NCBI GenBank assembly: GCA_945882915.1
Contig: CAMCWV010000017.1
Coordinates: 1-42,159 of the forward strand
Direction: 5' to 3'
Source of the DNA: Waddlia chondrophila WSU 86-1044
GTDB taxonomy: Bacteria > Chlamydiota > Chlamydiia > Chlamydiales > CAMCWV01
DNA length: 42,159 bases
Of this stretch, positions 26,205 to 34,512 are shown piece after piece (position 1 is the stretch's first letter; each line of letters begins with the position of its first letter). The position numbers and the translations under genes were made by a program. The notes below the pieces were generated by a model, which saw only the letters and a list, made by a program, of their open reading frames with translations, had not been told where the DNA came from and ran no database searches.

Positions 26205-27218
26205 ATGAAAATTGCAATACTTGGTGCAGGGTTCTCTGGGCTTGCCTGCTGCTGGCACCTCCTTCAAGAAGCCGCTAAACAAAAACGCCCTATCGAGATC
26301 ACCCTTTTTGACCCAAATGGAATTGGGGGCGGAGCTTCCGGTGCTTCATCTGGCCTGCTTCACCCTTACACCGGGCCGCAAGCTAAAAAGTCGCAAGAAG
26401 GAGATGCTGGAATGGCGGCTACTTGCGCGCTTCTAGACATTGCTGAAGCTGCTATAAAACGCCCTGTTGCCTTGCGCGCGGGGATCCTCCGCCCGGCAAT
26501 AAACGTTACTCAAGAAGAGATTTTCGGAGCTATTAGCCAAGCTTCTGACGATCTCGAATACTGGGACGTAGAGAAGTGCACACAAGCAATTCCTGGAATC
26601 ATTTCATTGCCAGGCCTCTTCATCAAAAACGGGATCACTGTTTACCCTCTCACCTACCTTCAAGGGCTCTGGCAGGCGTGTTTAAAGCACGGAGCTCCTA
26701 CTACGCTAAGACTCGAAAAGGTCTCTTCGCTAGATTCACTCGGTGCATTTAATAAGATTGTTGTGGCCGCAGGAGCTGAGGCCACTTTATTTCCTGAGTT
26801 TGCCGCAGAGAAAATCACCTCAATTAAAGGACAGGCCGTTGAGCTCGCCTGGCCAAAGGGGCTAGAGCATCTTCCATTCAGCATTGTAAGCGACAAATAC
26901 ATAACAATGAGTGAAGACCTCGCCTCATGCATTGCCGGGGCTACCTACGAACGGATCTTTACGACAACCGCCCCAACACCAGATATTGCGATTCCCGAGT
27001 TGCTAGCAAAAATAGAAACGCTCTTTCCGCCACTAAAAGGAGCAAAGATCCTTAACTACAGGGCAGGACTAAGAGCCTCTTGCCCGACAAAACCTATGCC
27101 GCTATTAAAGCAGACAGGAGAGCGATGCTGGCTCATCACCGGCATGGGCTCTAAGGGGCTTCTTTACCACGCCCTGTTTGCCAAAAGACTTAGCCAGGAA
27201 GTCCTAAAGCCCGCATAA
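26205..27218 (+). CDS. FAD-dependent oxidoreductase, DAO superfamily
   Basis: The protein has 337 residues from the ATG at 26205, which has GGAGGG a few bases upstream; an earlier in-frame ATG at 26142 lacks this. The dinucleotide fold is IAILGAGFSGLACCWHL. GGGASGASSGLLHPYTG matches the G-A-S-G-x-x-x-G-L-x-P flavin-contact segment of the DAO family (DadA, ThiO, MnmC C-domain). Near the end RAGLRASCPTKPMPL and GMGSKGLLYHALFA give the second FAD segment. It resembles the predicted amino-acid dehydrogenase that, as I recall, lies next to mdh in Chlamydia. The substrate is not determined. The last codons and stop (GCCCGCATAA) coincide with the end of a repeat island. Confidence 0.85.
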   Translation: MKIAILGAGFSGLACCWHLLQEAAKQKRPIEITLFDPNGIGGGASGASSGLLHPYTGPQAKKSQEGDAGMAATCALLDIAEAAIKRPVALRAGILRPAINVTQEEIFGAISQASDDLEYWDVEKCTQAIPGIISLPGLFIKNGITVYPLTYLQGLWQACLKHGAPTTLRLEKVSSLDSLGAFNKIVVAAGAEATLFPEFAAEKITSIKGQAVELAWPKGLEHLPFSIVSDKYITMSEDLASCIAGATYERIFTTTAPTPDIAIPELLAKIETLFPPLKGAKILNYRAGLRASCPTKPMPLLKQTGERCWLITGMGSKGLLYHALFAKRLSQEVLKPA

Positions 27219-27672
27219 TTGTAATTGCAGCCTTTCAGGCTGCGGGACCTTATTCGCGAAGCGAGGCTCTTTAGACCAAAAACGCGTTAGCTATTAGTAG
27301 GATCGAGCGAAGCTCGATCTTTGGAGTGCTGGGACTTGTCCTAGCTTTGTTAGGACAAGTCATGTCGAGTCCATTCAGCCTTAGTAAGCAACAGTTTCGT
27401 ACAGTCCTCGACATGTCGAGGACTGATAAAAGCTAGGACAAGTCCCAGCACTCCAAAGAGCTTGCGCGCTTGCTCCTTAAAAGATCACGGCCTGTTTTTT
27501 TAGCAAAAGCTTTGAGTGGTTGTGATTGTGGTTGTGGTTGTGGTTGGGCAATTCAGCCCAAAGGGCTGAAAGTGCAACAGCGTAAGGGCAGCGCCCTGGG
27601 TAGGGGCAGGCCTAGCCCGCGCAGCCTGTAAGGCTGCTACTCCTTCAAGTCTATAATTATGTGAGGAGTGAC
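27209..27672. repeat. Composite repeat island with nested insertion
   Basis: The left end GCCCGCATAATT (27209-27220) equals 12 bases of the TIR of the 8580 element. The right end, 'gtctataattatg' before 27662, matches the inward part of that element's other end. Inside, GCAGCCTTTCAGGCTGC and 'gcgggaccttattcgc' are followed by a separate palindromic repeat (27284-27480). Then 'ggcctgtttttttagc', a GTGGTT run and CAGCC stems resume. The outer TIR bases and target duplication are not recognisable. Confidence 0.7.
27284..27480. repeat. TTAAGGAGC-family repeat with 30-bp perfect inverted repeat
   Basis: Bases 27319-27348 are perfectly complementary to 27429-27458. Between them lies a second copy of the 'gttaggacaagtc' module and a perfect 22-bp palindrome at 27403-27424. 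Outside are GATCGAGCGAAGCTCGATC (27301-27319) and 'gcttgctccttaa' (27469-27480). It interrupts the composite island around it, so it arrived later. Confidence 0.8.
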
Positions 27673-27689
27673 AAATAGATATCACTCGA

Positions 27690-27777
27690 TTAGTGAACGA
27701 TGCTGTACTTTTTGAGCTTGTTATAGAGCGTCCCGCACTGCTGACTCATCATCAATAACTAAGACCTGCGGCTTCAT
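27690..27777 (-). pseudogene. Collapsed NtrC/AtoC-type response regulator remnant
   Basis: From the ATG at 27777 the minus strand reads MKPQVLVIDDESAVRDAL, the start of a receiver domain with the acidic DD pair, and then stops at 27721. In another frame the bases up to TAA at 27690 read GTLYNKLKKYSIVH, the end of a Fis-type HTH as found at the C-terminus of sigma54 activators. About 430 residues between the two ends are missing; the junction is near 27729-27745. So an entire response regulator has been reduced to its two ends. Its ATG overlaps the stop of the upstream membrane-protein gene, which points to a former operon. Confidence 0.7.
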
Positions 27778-28591
27778 GCTTCATCCTTTTTTTAAAAAAC
27801 GAGTGCGTTTCGGCGGCAAAGTTAAAAAAGAAAATCACGGCTGGTGAGAGGATTGCTGTAAAAGGAACCATAATGAAAAACCACTGGAGAACCTTATGCA
27901 AGACGTCTGCATAATCAAAGTAGCTCACCTCTACGAGCACGGCAGCAAGACTTAAAAGCCCCACTTCTATTAGTAGAGGGATGAGTCCAATAGCAATAAA
28001 TACCATGCTTAAAAAAACGTTGCTGGTCAGGCGATAAATAATCTCTCTAGAGATTAGCGGCAAAGACCTTCCCGAAAGGGCTACTGCTGGCGTCACAAAA
28101 AACAGTAACACGACAGTTCCCACGCACAAGATAAGGGACCCTAAAATCAGCAGGAATGGTCCAAAAGCAAAGATCGCTCCGATATAGTCTCCAATAAAAG
28201 GCATCTCTTTAAGAAGGAAGAAAAGGCCTAGGCAAATCCAGAGCAAGAGATAGAGTAAAATCAGAGGAACGGCAAAGTAAGAGGTCCTGAACATCAGGTC
28301 CATAGACTTTGAAATGATGCTCCGGTAACTATGTGGCCGCTTTTTGACCTCGTGGTGATAAGCGCGAATCAAGACAATCCCCATAGCAATGAGGAGCCCT
28401 GCGCAAAGGAAAACTGGAAGGAACGATAAGCTTAAGAGCACCCAGCCGCCTGCCGCGACCCCAAGACCTCTACAAAAAACCACCAAAAGTCCGCAAGAGG
28501 CTAAAACAAGAAACGTGAGCACCATCTTCGTCCGTGAGAATGAGAGGGCAAATGCTCGATTAAACATTAACTGAAGATCTGTAAATCGCAT
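27752..28591 (-). CDS. Hypothetical polytopic membrane protein
   Basis: The protein has 279 residues and about six long hydrophobic segments (for example MVLTFLVLASCGLLVVF, FLPVFLCAGLLIAMGIVLI, AVPLILLYLLLWICLGLFFLL, LILGSLILCVGTVVLLFFVTP). There is a basic cytoplasmic loop near 80-95 (HHEVKKRPHSYRSI). No named family is recognised. ATG start. Its end overlaps the start of the collapsed response regulator by 26 bp, so it may once have been linked to a two-component or sigma54 circuit. Confidence 0.75.
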   Translation of the reverse strand: MRFTDLQLMFNRAFALSFSRTKMVLTFLVLASCGLLVVFCRGLGVAAGGWVLLSLSFLPVFLCAGLLIAMGIVLIRAYHHEVKKRPHSYRSIISKSMDLMFRTSYFAVPLILLYLLLWICLGLFFLLKEMPFIGDYIGAIFAFGPFLLILGSLILCVGTVVLLFFVTPAVALSGRSLPLISREIIYRLTSNVFLSMVFIAIGLIPLLIEVGLLSLAAVLVEVSYFDYADVLHKVLQWFFIMVPFTAILSPAVIFFFNFAAETHSFFKKRMKHEAAGLSY

Positions 28592-28678
28592 AATAGATAC
28601 CGCAACACATTACAAAAAACACAATAAATTTTACCCACGCCAATGGACAAAATACAGCAGGCCTTTACGCAGTGAAAC

Positions 28679-28740
28679 TTTGGGGTGCTGGGACCTGTCC
28701 CGGCAATCCAAAGAGCTTCGCTAACGCTTGCTCCTTAAAT
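28679..28740. repeat. Short TTAAGGAGC-family repeat downstream of gltA
   Basis: Modules 'tttggggtgctgggacc', 'caatccaaagagctt' and 'gcttgctccttaaa' match the copies at 2191 and 27284. It lies between the membrane-protein start and the gltA stop and lacks the 20-bp palindrome. Confidence 0.65.
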
Positions 28741-28774
28741 TATAATAGAGAACGCTGCCTTTGCAACCCCGCTT

Positions 28775-29965
28775 CTATTCTATTGGAGGTTCAAGGTACT
28801 TGGGCCGGACAATCGGCAGCCCATTACGAAGCACCTTCCCGTCACTGCCTTTCACTTCACATCTTTCATACACAATCTGTATAGCAATTCCCACTATACG
28901 CGAAAGGCCAAAAAGAACGGTATAGTACGCGGGATAAGGGAAGCCCGCAGCTGTTAGAAGTGTCCCCGAAATGGCATCGACATTAGGATAGGGATTGGAC
29001 GCCTTAGCCTTTTCCTTCAGAACCTTTACCCCTTCAGAGCGAAGCATCAACGCTATTTTTACGAGAGGATTATTCGGATAATGCTTTTTCGCATAGTCGT
29101 ACTGAACCGTTGCTCTGGGGTCCTCTACGCGAAGCACTGCATGGCCAAAGCCAAAAACAAGCTGCTTGCTTTCTAGGCGACTGCGAACAAGCGCTTCTAC
29201 CTTTTTAGGCGTTGCATCGGGCCCAACAGAGAGCAATACTTCCTGAACAAATTCGAGGCACTCTTGGTTTGCTTTTCCATGGCGCGGCCCGGCAAGGGCG
29301 CACATCGCAGCCGACATAGAGCCATACATGTCTTCAAGGCCAGAGGCAACTGCCTTCCCTACAAACGTAGAGAGGTTCCCTCCCCCATGATCGTAGTGAA
29401 GAATGTTGAAAAGCTTAAACACCGGCGTAAGCGCTTTCTCATCTCCATTTGGAACGTTAAGCATCTGAACGAAGTTTTCCATGTACCCAAGCTCTGGGCA
29501 GGAAGGGCGTAGAGCGCCCCAGTTGCCTGCATGGTAGTTAATCACAGCTGCCGCAATTTCGGGCGCCTTGGCGATGAGGTTTAAGCAGTCTTTTCGGTAG
29601 TCCCCCGTCCCCTCAAGCGCGCCGCAAAGCAAAAGAGCGATTGAAAAGAGCTTCATGGGATGGGCTGAGCGTGGCAACATCCGAATTTGCTTGATGAGCT
29701 CTGGCGTACACTTCTCGTGCTGCTGCAAATCGTCATAAAACCGTTTAACTTCTTTAGCAGATCCTTTTTTGCGATGCTGAAGAAGGTAGATCACCTCTTG
29801 AGGCTCCCAAGAGGCTAGCTTATCGATTGCAGTGCCCGCATAGTGGAGTCCCTTTGTGGGATGGACAGTCGATGTCGTACAGTGCCCTACAGGAAAGTCC
29901 CGCAAGCCTGTATCGAGCTTGTCTAGCGTGATCTCAAAGGGAAGTTCATCAGCGTCTTCTGTCAT
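28775..29965 (-). CDS. gltA: Citrate synthase, type I (mitochondrial-like)
   Basis: The protein has 396 residues. It condenses acetyl-CoA with oxaloacetate. Catalytic regions are MCALAGPRHGKANQECLEF (first histidine), GFGHAVLRVEDPRA (second histidine) and NPYPNVDAISG (aspartate). The wording LAGPRHGKANQE, with GHAVLR-x-x-DPR, is closer to eukaryotic mitochondrial synthases than to the E. coli hexameric type. Its position directly behind mdh (18-bp gap, same strand) pairs oxaloacetate production with its use. Chlamydiaceae have lost this enzyme, so its presence supports a chlamydia-like host with a fuller TCA cycle. GAGG stands ten bases before the ATG. Confidence 0.93.
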   Translation of the reverse strand: MTEDADELPFEITLDKLDTGLRDFPVGHCTTSTVHPTKGLHYAGTAIDKLASWEPQEVIYLLQHRKKGSAKEVKRFYDDLQQHEKCTPELIKQIRMLPRSAHPMKLFSIALLLCGALEGTGDYRKDCLNLIAKAPEIAAAVINYHAGNWGALRPSCPELGYMENFVQMLNVPNGDEKALTPVFKLFNILHYDHGGGNLSTFVGKAVASGLEDMYGSMSAAMCALAGPRHGKANQECLEFVQEVLLSVGPDATPKKVEALVRSRLESKQLVFGFGHAVLRVEDPRATVQYDYAKKHYPNNPLVKIALMLRSEGVKVLKEKAKASNPYPNVDAISGTLLTAAGFPYPAYYTVLFGLSRIVGIAIQIVYERCEVKGSDGKVLRNGLPIVRPKYLEPPIE

Positions 29966-29983
29966 GTTGTTATATCCTCTAAA

Positions 29984-30982
29984 TTAGCCTTTAGTTGCCA
30001 TCGGCAAAACACAAGTGCGTTCTTCGCGCAGTTCCTGAGTTGTGGCACTCATCTTTGCTTTGAGGAAGTCATCCCAGTGGAGGCCAGGGACGATCTCACA
30101 CTCCCCATTTTCTTTGGTTCGGCAAGGAAAAGAGAAGACGAGCCCCCCTTCAACACCGTAAGGATTCACATCTGAGCACACGCCTGAAGAGTACCACCGC
30201 CCCGGCATTGTCGGGGTCACCAAATCCTTGATAGCATCAATGGCCGCACTTGCTGCAGATGCTGCAGAAGACTTGCCGCGCGCTTCCATAATCGCCGCTC
30301 CCCGTTTCTGAACTGTCGTTACAAATTCTCCTTGCAACCAAGTAAGGTCTGGAATAACAGCCTGTGCCCCTTTTGCATTGATCTTTGCATTCACATAATC
30401 GGGCACTTGCGTTGAAGAGTGGTTTCCCCAAATGGTCATGTGGGTCACCTTAGAAACGGGCGCTTTTGCTTTAATCGCCAGCTGCGCAGCGGCTCTGTTT
30501 TGATCTAAGCGCGTCATTGCATGAAATTGGCCACGAGGAATGCGCGGCGCGTGGTTCATCGCAATCAAACAGTTGGTGTTGCAAGGATTTCCTACGACAA
30601 GCACCCTCACATCCGCGGCAGCAACTTCGTTGAGAGCCTTTCCCTGCTCGACAAAGATCTTTCCGTTGTCTAAGAGCAGGTCTTTTCTTTCCATCCCTGG
30701 CGATCTGGGCTTAGAGCCTACGAGCAGCGCAATGTTGGCATCTTTAAAAAGCTCATGGGGGTCGCTTCCAAATTGGATCTCTTGCAAAAGAGGAAACGCA
30801 CAGTCTTGAAGTTCCATGACAACGCCGCTAAGTGGATTGACTTGTGAGAGAACCTCGAGGATATGCAAGGCAATAGGTTGATCCGGCCCGAGCATCTCTC
30901 CGCTAGCAATTCTAAAAAGCAAATTATAGGCAATTTGTCCCGCACCGCCCGTTACCGCTACCCTCTTTAACTGCTTTGTCAT
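29984..30982 (-). CDS. mdh: Malate dehydrogenase (NAD)
   Basis: The protein has 332 residues, of the cytosolic/Thermus-type family. The NAD fold is [21 protein letters not shown]. Substrate and catalytic parts are [15 protein letters not shown] (mobile loop arginines), [24 protein letters not shown] (aspartate) and [12 protein letters not shown] (catalytic histidine). It interconverts malate and oxaloacetate. The ATG overlaps the stop of the small ORF upstream. Cotranscribed with gltA. Chlamydia keeps an mdh near the FAD oxidoreductase and hflX-phnP, so this is an ancestral neighbourhood. Confidence 0.95.
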   Translation of the reverse strand: MTKQLKRVAVTGGAGQIAYNLLFRIASGEMLGPDQPIALHILEVLSQVNPLSGVVMELQDCAFPLLQEIQFGSDPHELFKDANIALLVGSKPRSPGMERKDLLLDNGKIFVEQGKALNEVAAADVRVLVVGNPCNTNCLIAMNHAPRIPRGQFHAMTRLDQNRAAAQLAIKAKAPVSKVTHMTIWGNHSSTQVPDYVNAKINAKGAQAVIPDLTWLQGEFVTTVQKRGAAIMEARGKSSAASAASAAIDAIKDLVTPTMPGRWYSSGVCSDVNPYGVEGGLVFSFPCRTKENGECEIVPGLHWDDFLKAKMSATTQELREERTCVLPMATKG

Positions 30983-31230
30983 GCGACCAGCTCTTGTGAA
31001 ATGTGATGAATAAGTTTTTGTATTCTTATAGTCGTGAGAGGGATATTGCGCAATATGTAGGCTTCGCCTGCAGCAGCTCCCACTAAAAGTTTATTTTTCA
31101 ACTCCTGAGAGATAGGACGATATAGGGCGATTTTATCAAGAAAGATTTGACGCTCACAGAGGGGTGTTTTGGCAGGGCAAGCGCATAAAGAAAATTTTAA
31201 GCAGTCACGGTATAGGGGTCCATATGGCAT
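30979..31230 (-). CDS. Small hypothetical protein upstream of mdh, 83 residues
   Basis: The ATG is at 31230 (a GTG at 31233 is also possible) with a weak CAGG site before it. The stop overlaps the mdh ATG in the ATGA form, which supports translation. The sequence has a cysteine cluster ([16 protein letters not shown], residues about 10-25), then an amphipathic, basic helical C-terminal half. There is no hydrophobic anchor and no family I recognise. Confidence 0.5.
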   Translation of the reverse strand: MPYGPLYRDCLKFSLCACPAKTPLCERQIFLDKIALYRPISQELKNKLLVGAAAGEAYILRNIPLTTIRIQKLIHHISQELVA

Positions 31231-31315
31231 CACGAACCTGCTCTAACTCCAGACGAATTTAATCGGACACAGGAGCGGACAAAAGCTTGATAGCTTAAAA
31301 AAAGAACGCTGCCGC

Positions 31316-34300
31316 TTATTTTGTTTTTGCTTTGGGGGTGCGGAGGTTTTCGAAGTAGAGGTAAATAATGGGAGTCAAGAACAGCGTGATGAGCTGGGAG
31401 AACACCAATCCACCGATGATGACAAGCCCCAAAGGTCTAAGACCCAAAGTCCCCTCACCAACACCTAAAGCAATCGGCAGGGCGCCCATAATCGCCGCAA
31501 GGGTTGTCATCATGATCGGCCGGAACCTCACCAAACAAGCGTCGTGAATTGCCTGTTTTGGAGGCTCATTTTTCTCACGCTGATTTTCGATGGCGTAGTC
31601 GATCATCATGATCCCGTTCTTCTTAACAATCCCAATGAGGAGCAAGACCCCAAGGTAGCCGTAAAGAGAAAGTGGGTACCCAAAAAGATAAAGCGTCAGC
31701 AAACCACCAAAAGCAGCTGGCGGGAGTGCCGAAAGAATGGTAAGTGGGTGGATAAAGCTCTCGTAGAGGATCCCGAGCACGATATAAATCACAAACACAG
31801 CCGCAAGAAACAAGATCCACATCCCTGCCATCGACTGCTCAAACGACTGCGCGGAACCCTTTACTTCCCCAATAACTGTTGGAGCAAGACTCTCTTTAGC
31901 CATCTCTTTTATCTCGGCCAAAGCTGTCCCCAAAGGAATTCCGGGAGCGATGCTAAACGAAATCGTCACAGACGGGAACTGCGAAATATGGTTAATGCTA
32001 GCAGCCCCTACGCCATCGGTCACAGCCACAACAGCACTCATAGGGACGAGGCTGCCTGTTGTAGCCGATCTAAGGGCAAGCGAAGAGAAAATATCTGCAC
32101 TTGCCGTGTTCTTGTTTGCAAGCTCTAAAATGACGTCATACTGATCAAGAGGTGTTTGAATTTTAGTTACCCGCTGACCTGCAAGAGCTAAAAGCAGCGC
32201 CTCCTCAATGTCTGTTGCATTAATGCCCAAAGCTGCTGCCTGATCGCGCAGAATCTTTACGTGCACTTCTGGATTCTTAATTTCCAGGTCACTGTTCACT
32301 GCCTGAAAATTAGGAGAGCTCTTCATTTTATCCATTAAAGCATGCGTGCCTGCATAAAGATCTTCGGTCTTTAGACTTTGCAGGGCGTATTGATAAGCAC
32401 CCGAGCCTCCCTGCCCTACTTCTAGACTAATCAAAGGGATGTTCTTAAGAAACGTCCGAACGCCCAAAACAGTCCAAAGCTTTTTATACATTCCCTGGAT
32501 CATGTTAGTTGACGATTCCCTTTCGGAGGCAGGAACCAGCTTGCAAAAAACCATCCCCTTCCGGGTCCCACCCATTCCTACAAGCGTGACAAATGAGTCG
32601 ATAGCGGGCTCTGCGGCAAAAACCTTATTTACCCCTTCTTGATACTCACTCATCTTCTCGAACGAAGTCCCCTCTTCGGCCTGAGTAAAGGCCATCACAA
32701 AACCGATGTCATCTTCTGGAAGAAAGTCCTTTGGCATCGCATAAAACAAATATCCACTTCCCACAAGACTCAAGAAAGCAATGAAGACTGTGAACTTCCG
32801 GTGGTTAAAGACCCATTTCAGCCCCGTATCATAGAGGCGAAGCATTTTCTCGTTCACATGAAAAGTTACAGAAGCAAGGCCACCTGCATGTATGAGCTTG
32901 CGTGGAAGCAGGAAGATACTACACATCATCGGCGTAAGCGTTAACGAGATCACTCCCGAGATAAGAACAACGACCGCAAGGGTCACCGCAAACTCATTGA
33001 AGATCTTGCCAATCAACCCTGGCATAAAAAGCATCGGGATAAACGCTGCCATAAGAGAGATGGTCATGGAGACGATCGTCGTGCTAATCTGTTTAGAACC
33101 ATGTAGCGAGGCCTTCCAGGGAGTCTCTCCCCCTTCAATGCGCCTGACAATATTTTCGAGAACAACAATGGCGTCATCTACGATGAAGCCTGTTGCCAAG
33201 ATGAGGGCAAGTAGTGAGAGGTTGTCGATGGTAAAGTTAAGTGCGTACATGGCAATAAACGTGCCACAGATCGACAGGGGAATTGCAACGCTGGGGATGA
33301 TGGTATCGACGATCTTCCCAAGATAGATGAAAATAACGGCAACGACTAAGATGAAGGCTATAAGAAGCGTAAGCTTTACGTGGCTGATGGAGTCTTTAAT
33401 CGACTCCGATTTATCGAAAACAACTTTTAGATCAATCGCGCCAGGAAGCTGGGGTTTAAGCTCTTCTAAAAGCTTCCCTATTGCCTCAGCAACTTTAATG
33501 GTATTTGCAGCTGGCTGCCTTTCAACAGCGATGACAACTCCATTTTGATATTTCCCATCTCTCCAATACTTTAAAGAAAAGAGATCGTTCTGGAGGCTGT
33601 CGACAGCTCTGCCAATGTCGTCTATCCGGACAGGGGCTCCGTTACGGTAGGAAACGACAAGGTCATTGTACGCTTCAGAGGTTTGCAGCTCTCCGTCAGT
33701 CACCACAGTCCAAGAGTTCACGGCACCATTGAATGTCCCTGTAGGAATGGATGAGTTGGCTTGTCCCACAGAACTTGCCAGCTCCTTCCAGGTCATGCCT
33801 TGACTTGCGACAAGACCTGGGTCGATCTGAATGCGAACAGCTTTGGGAAAGCCGTGAACTGTCACATGAGAAACGCCGTTCACCATCGAGAGGCGCTGTC
33901 CTATAAACGTCCCAGCAGAGGTGTATATGTCTCCAAGATCAAGGGTATCTGAAAGGACCGCCAAGTAAAGGATAGGGGTCTCGGCAGGGTTAACTTTTTT
34001 GTAAATGGGACTCCGCGGCATGCTTGGCGGGAGTGTCGATATCGTTTCCGAAATGGCTGTGTTCACATCTTGCGCGGCAGCGTCTATGTTTCTACTAATA
34101 TCAAACTGCAAGAAGATCGAGGTGGTCCCCAAAGTGTTCGAAGAACTAATATCGATAAGTCCGGGAATGTCCATAAACGACTTTTCTAGGGGCGCTGCCA
34201 CTGTATTGGCCATTGTCTCTGGGCTTGCCCCTGGGAGGACAGCCGACACCGTGATCGTCGGATAATCAACGCTAGGCAGGTTGCTTACAGGCAAAAGCTC

Positions 34301-34387
34301 GTAACACAAAAGTCCAGCCACAACCACCAGAAGTGTCATCAGGGTGGTCATCACCGGCCGGCGAATAAATGGCTCTGAAAGGTTCAT
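31316..34387 (-). CDS. RND efflux transporter, inner-membrane subunit (HAE1/MdtB-C type)
   Basis: The protein has 1023 residues from the ATG at 34387 (MNLSEPFIRRPVMT); GGAG lies nine bases before it, whereas an ATG at 34402 has no such site. Twelve transmembrane helices flank two large periplasmic loops. Helix 4 has GFIVDDAIVVLENI, the proton-relay aspartate pair. The first loop has SSNTLGTTSIFLQFD, and a late segment reads GIVKKNGIMMIDYA. The sequence is closest in style to MdtB/MdtC and other drug or organic-substrate pumps rather than heavy-metal CusA. It is third in the operon TolC-adaptor-pump. The C-terminus ends in basic residues close to a repeat. Confidence 0.93.
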   Translation of the reverse strand: MNLSEPFIRRPVMTTLMTLLVVVAGLLCYELLPVSNLPSVDYPTITVSAVLPGASPETMANTVAAPLEKSFMDIPGLIDISSSNTLGTTSIFLQFDISRNIDAAAQDVNTAISETISTLPPSMPRSPIYKKVNPAETPILYLAVLSDTLDLGDIYTSAGTFIGQRLSMVNGVSHVTVHGFPKAVRIQIDPGLVASQGMTWKELASSVGQANSSIPTGTFNGAVNSWTVVTDGELQTSEAYNDLVVSYRNGAPVRIDDIGRAVDSLQNDLFSLKYWRDGKYQNGVVIAVERQPAANTIKVAEAIGKLLEELKPQLPGAIDLKVVFDKSESIKDSISHVKLTLLIAFILVVAVIFIYLGKIVDTIIPSVAIPLSICGTFIAMYALNFTIDNLSLLALILATGFIVDDAIVVLENIVRRIEGGETPWKASLHGSKQISTTIVSMTISLMAAFIPMLFMPGLIGKIFNEFAVTLAVVVLISGVISLTLTPMMCSIFLLPRKLIHAGGLASVTFHVNEKMLRLYDTGLKWVFNHRKFTVFIAFLSLVGSGYLFYAMPKDFLPEDDIGFVMAFTQAEEGTSFEKMSEYQEGVNKVFAAEPAIDSFVTLVGMGGTRKGMVFCKLVPASERESSTNMIQGMYKKLWTVLGVRTFLKNIPLISLEVGQGGSGAYQYALQSLKTEDLYAGTHALMDKMKSSPNFQAVNSDLEIKNPEVHVKILRDQAAALGINATDIEEALLLALAGQRVTKIQTPLDQYDVILELANKNTASADIFSSLALRSATTGSLVPMSAVVAVTDGVGAASINHISQFPSVTISFSIAPGIPLGTALAEIKEMAKESLAPTVIGEVKGSAQSFEQSMAGMWILFLAAVFVIYIVLGILYESFIHPLTILSALPPAAFGGLLTLYLFGYPLSLYGYLGVLLLIGIVKKNGIMMIDYAIENQREKNEPPKQAIHDACLVRFRPIMMTTLAAIMGALPIALGVGEGTLGLRPLGLVIIGGLVFSQLITLFLTPIIYLYFENLRTPKAKTK

Positions 34388-34487
34388 GAGCAAAAGCTCC
34401 ATCTAAAAAACTTTTAACGCGTAAGGAGTAGTAGGCGCCAGGGTTTTAAGGCTTTCCTATTTACAGATCTTTTTCTTAACAGCTTAA

Positions 34488-34499
34488 CCGCTTACGCGG
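34488..34499. repeat. CCGCTTACGCGG hairpin between adaptor and pump genes
   Basis: The inverted repeat CCGC-TTAC-GCGG with flanking aa/tt recurs from 20217-20228. The 125-bp gap between the adaptor stop and the pump start also holds other short dyads. It might lower pump expression relative to the adaptor; no terminator U-run was seen. Confidence 0.4.
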
Positions 34500-34512
34500 T
34501 TTTTAAACTTTC

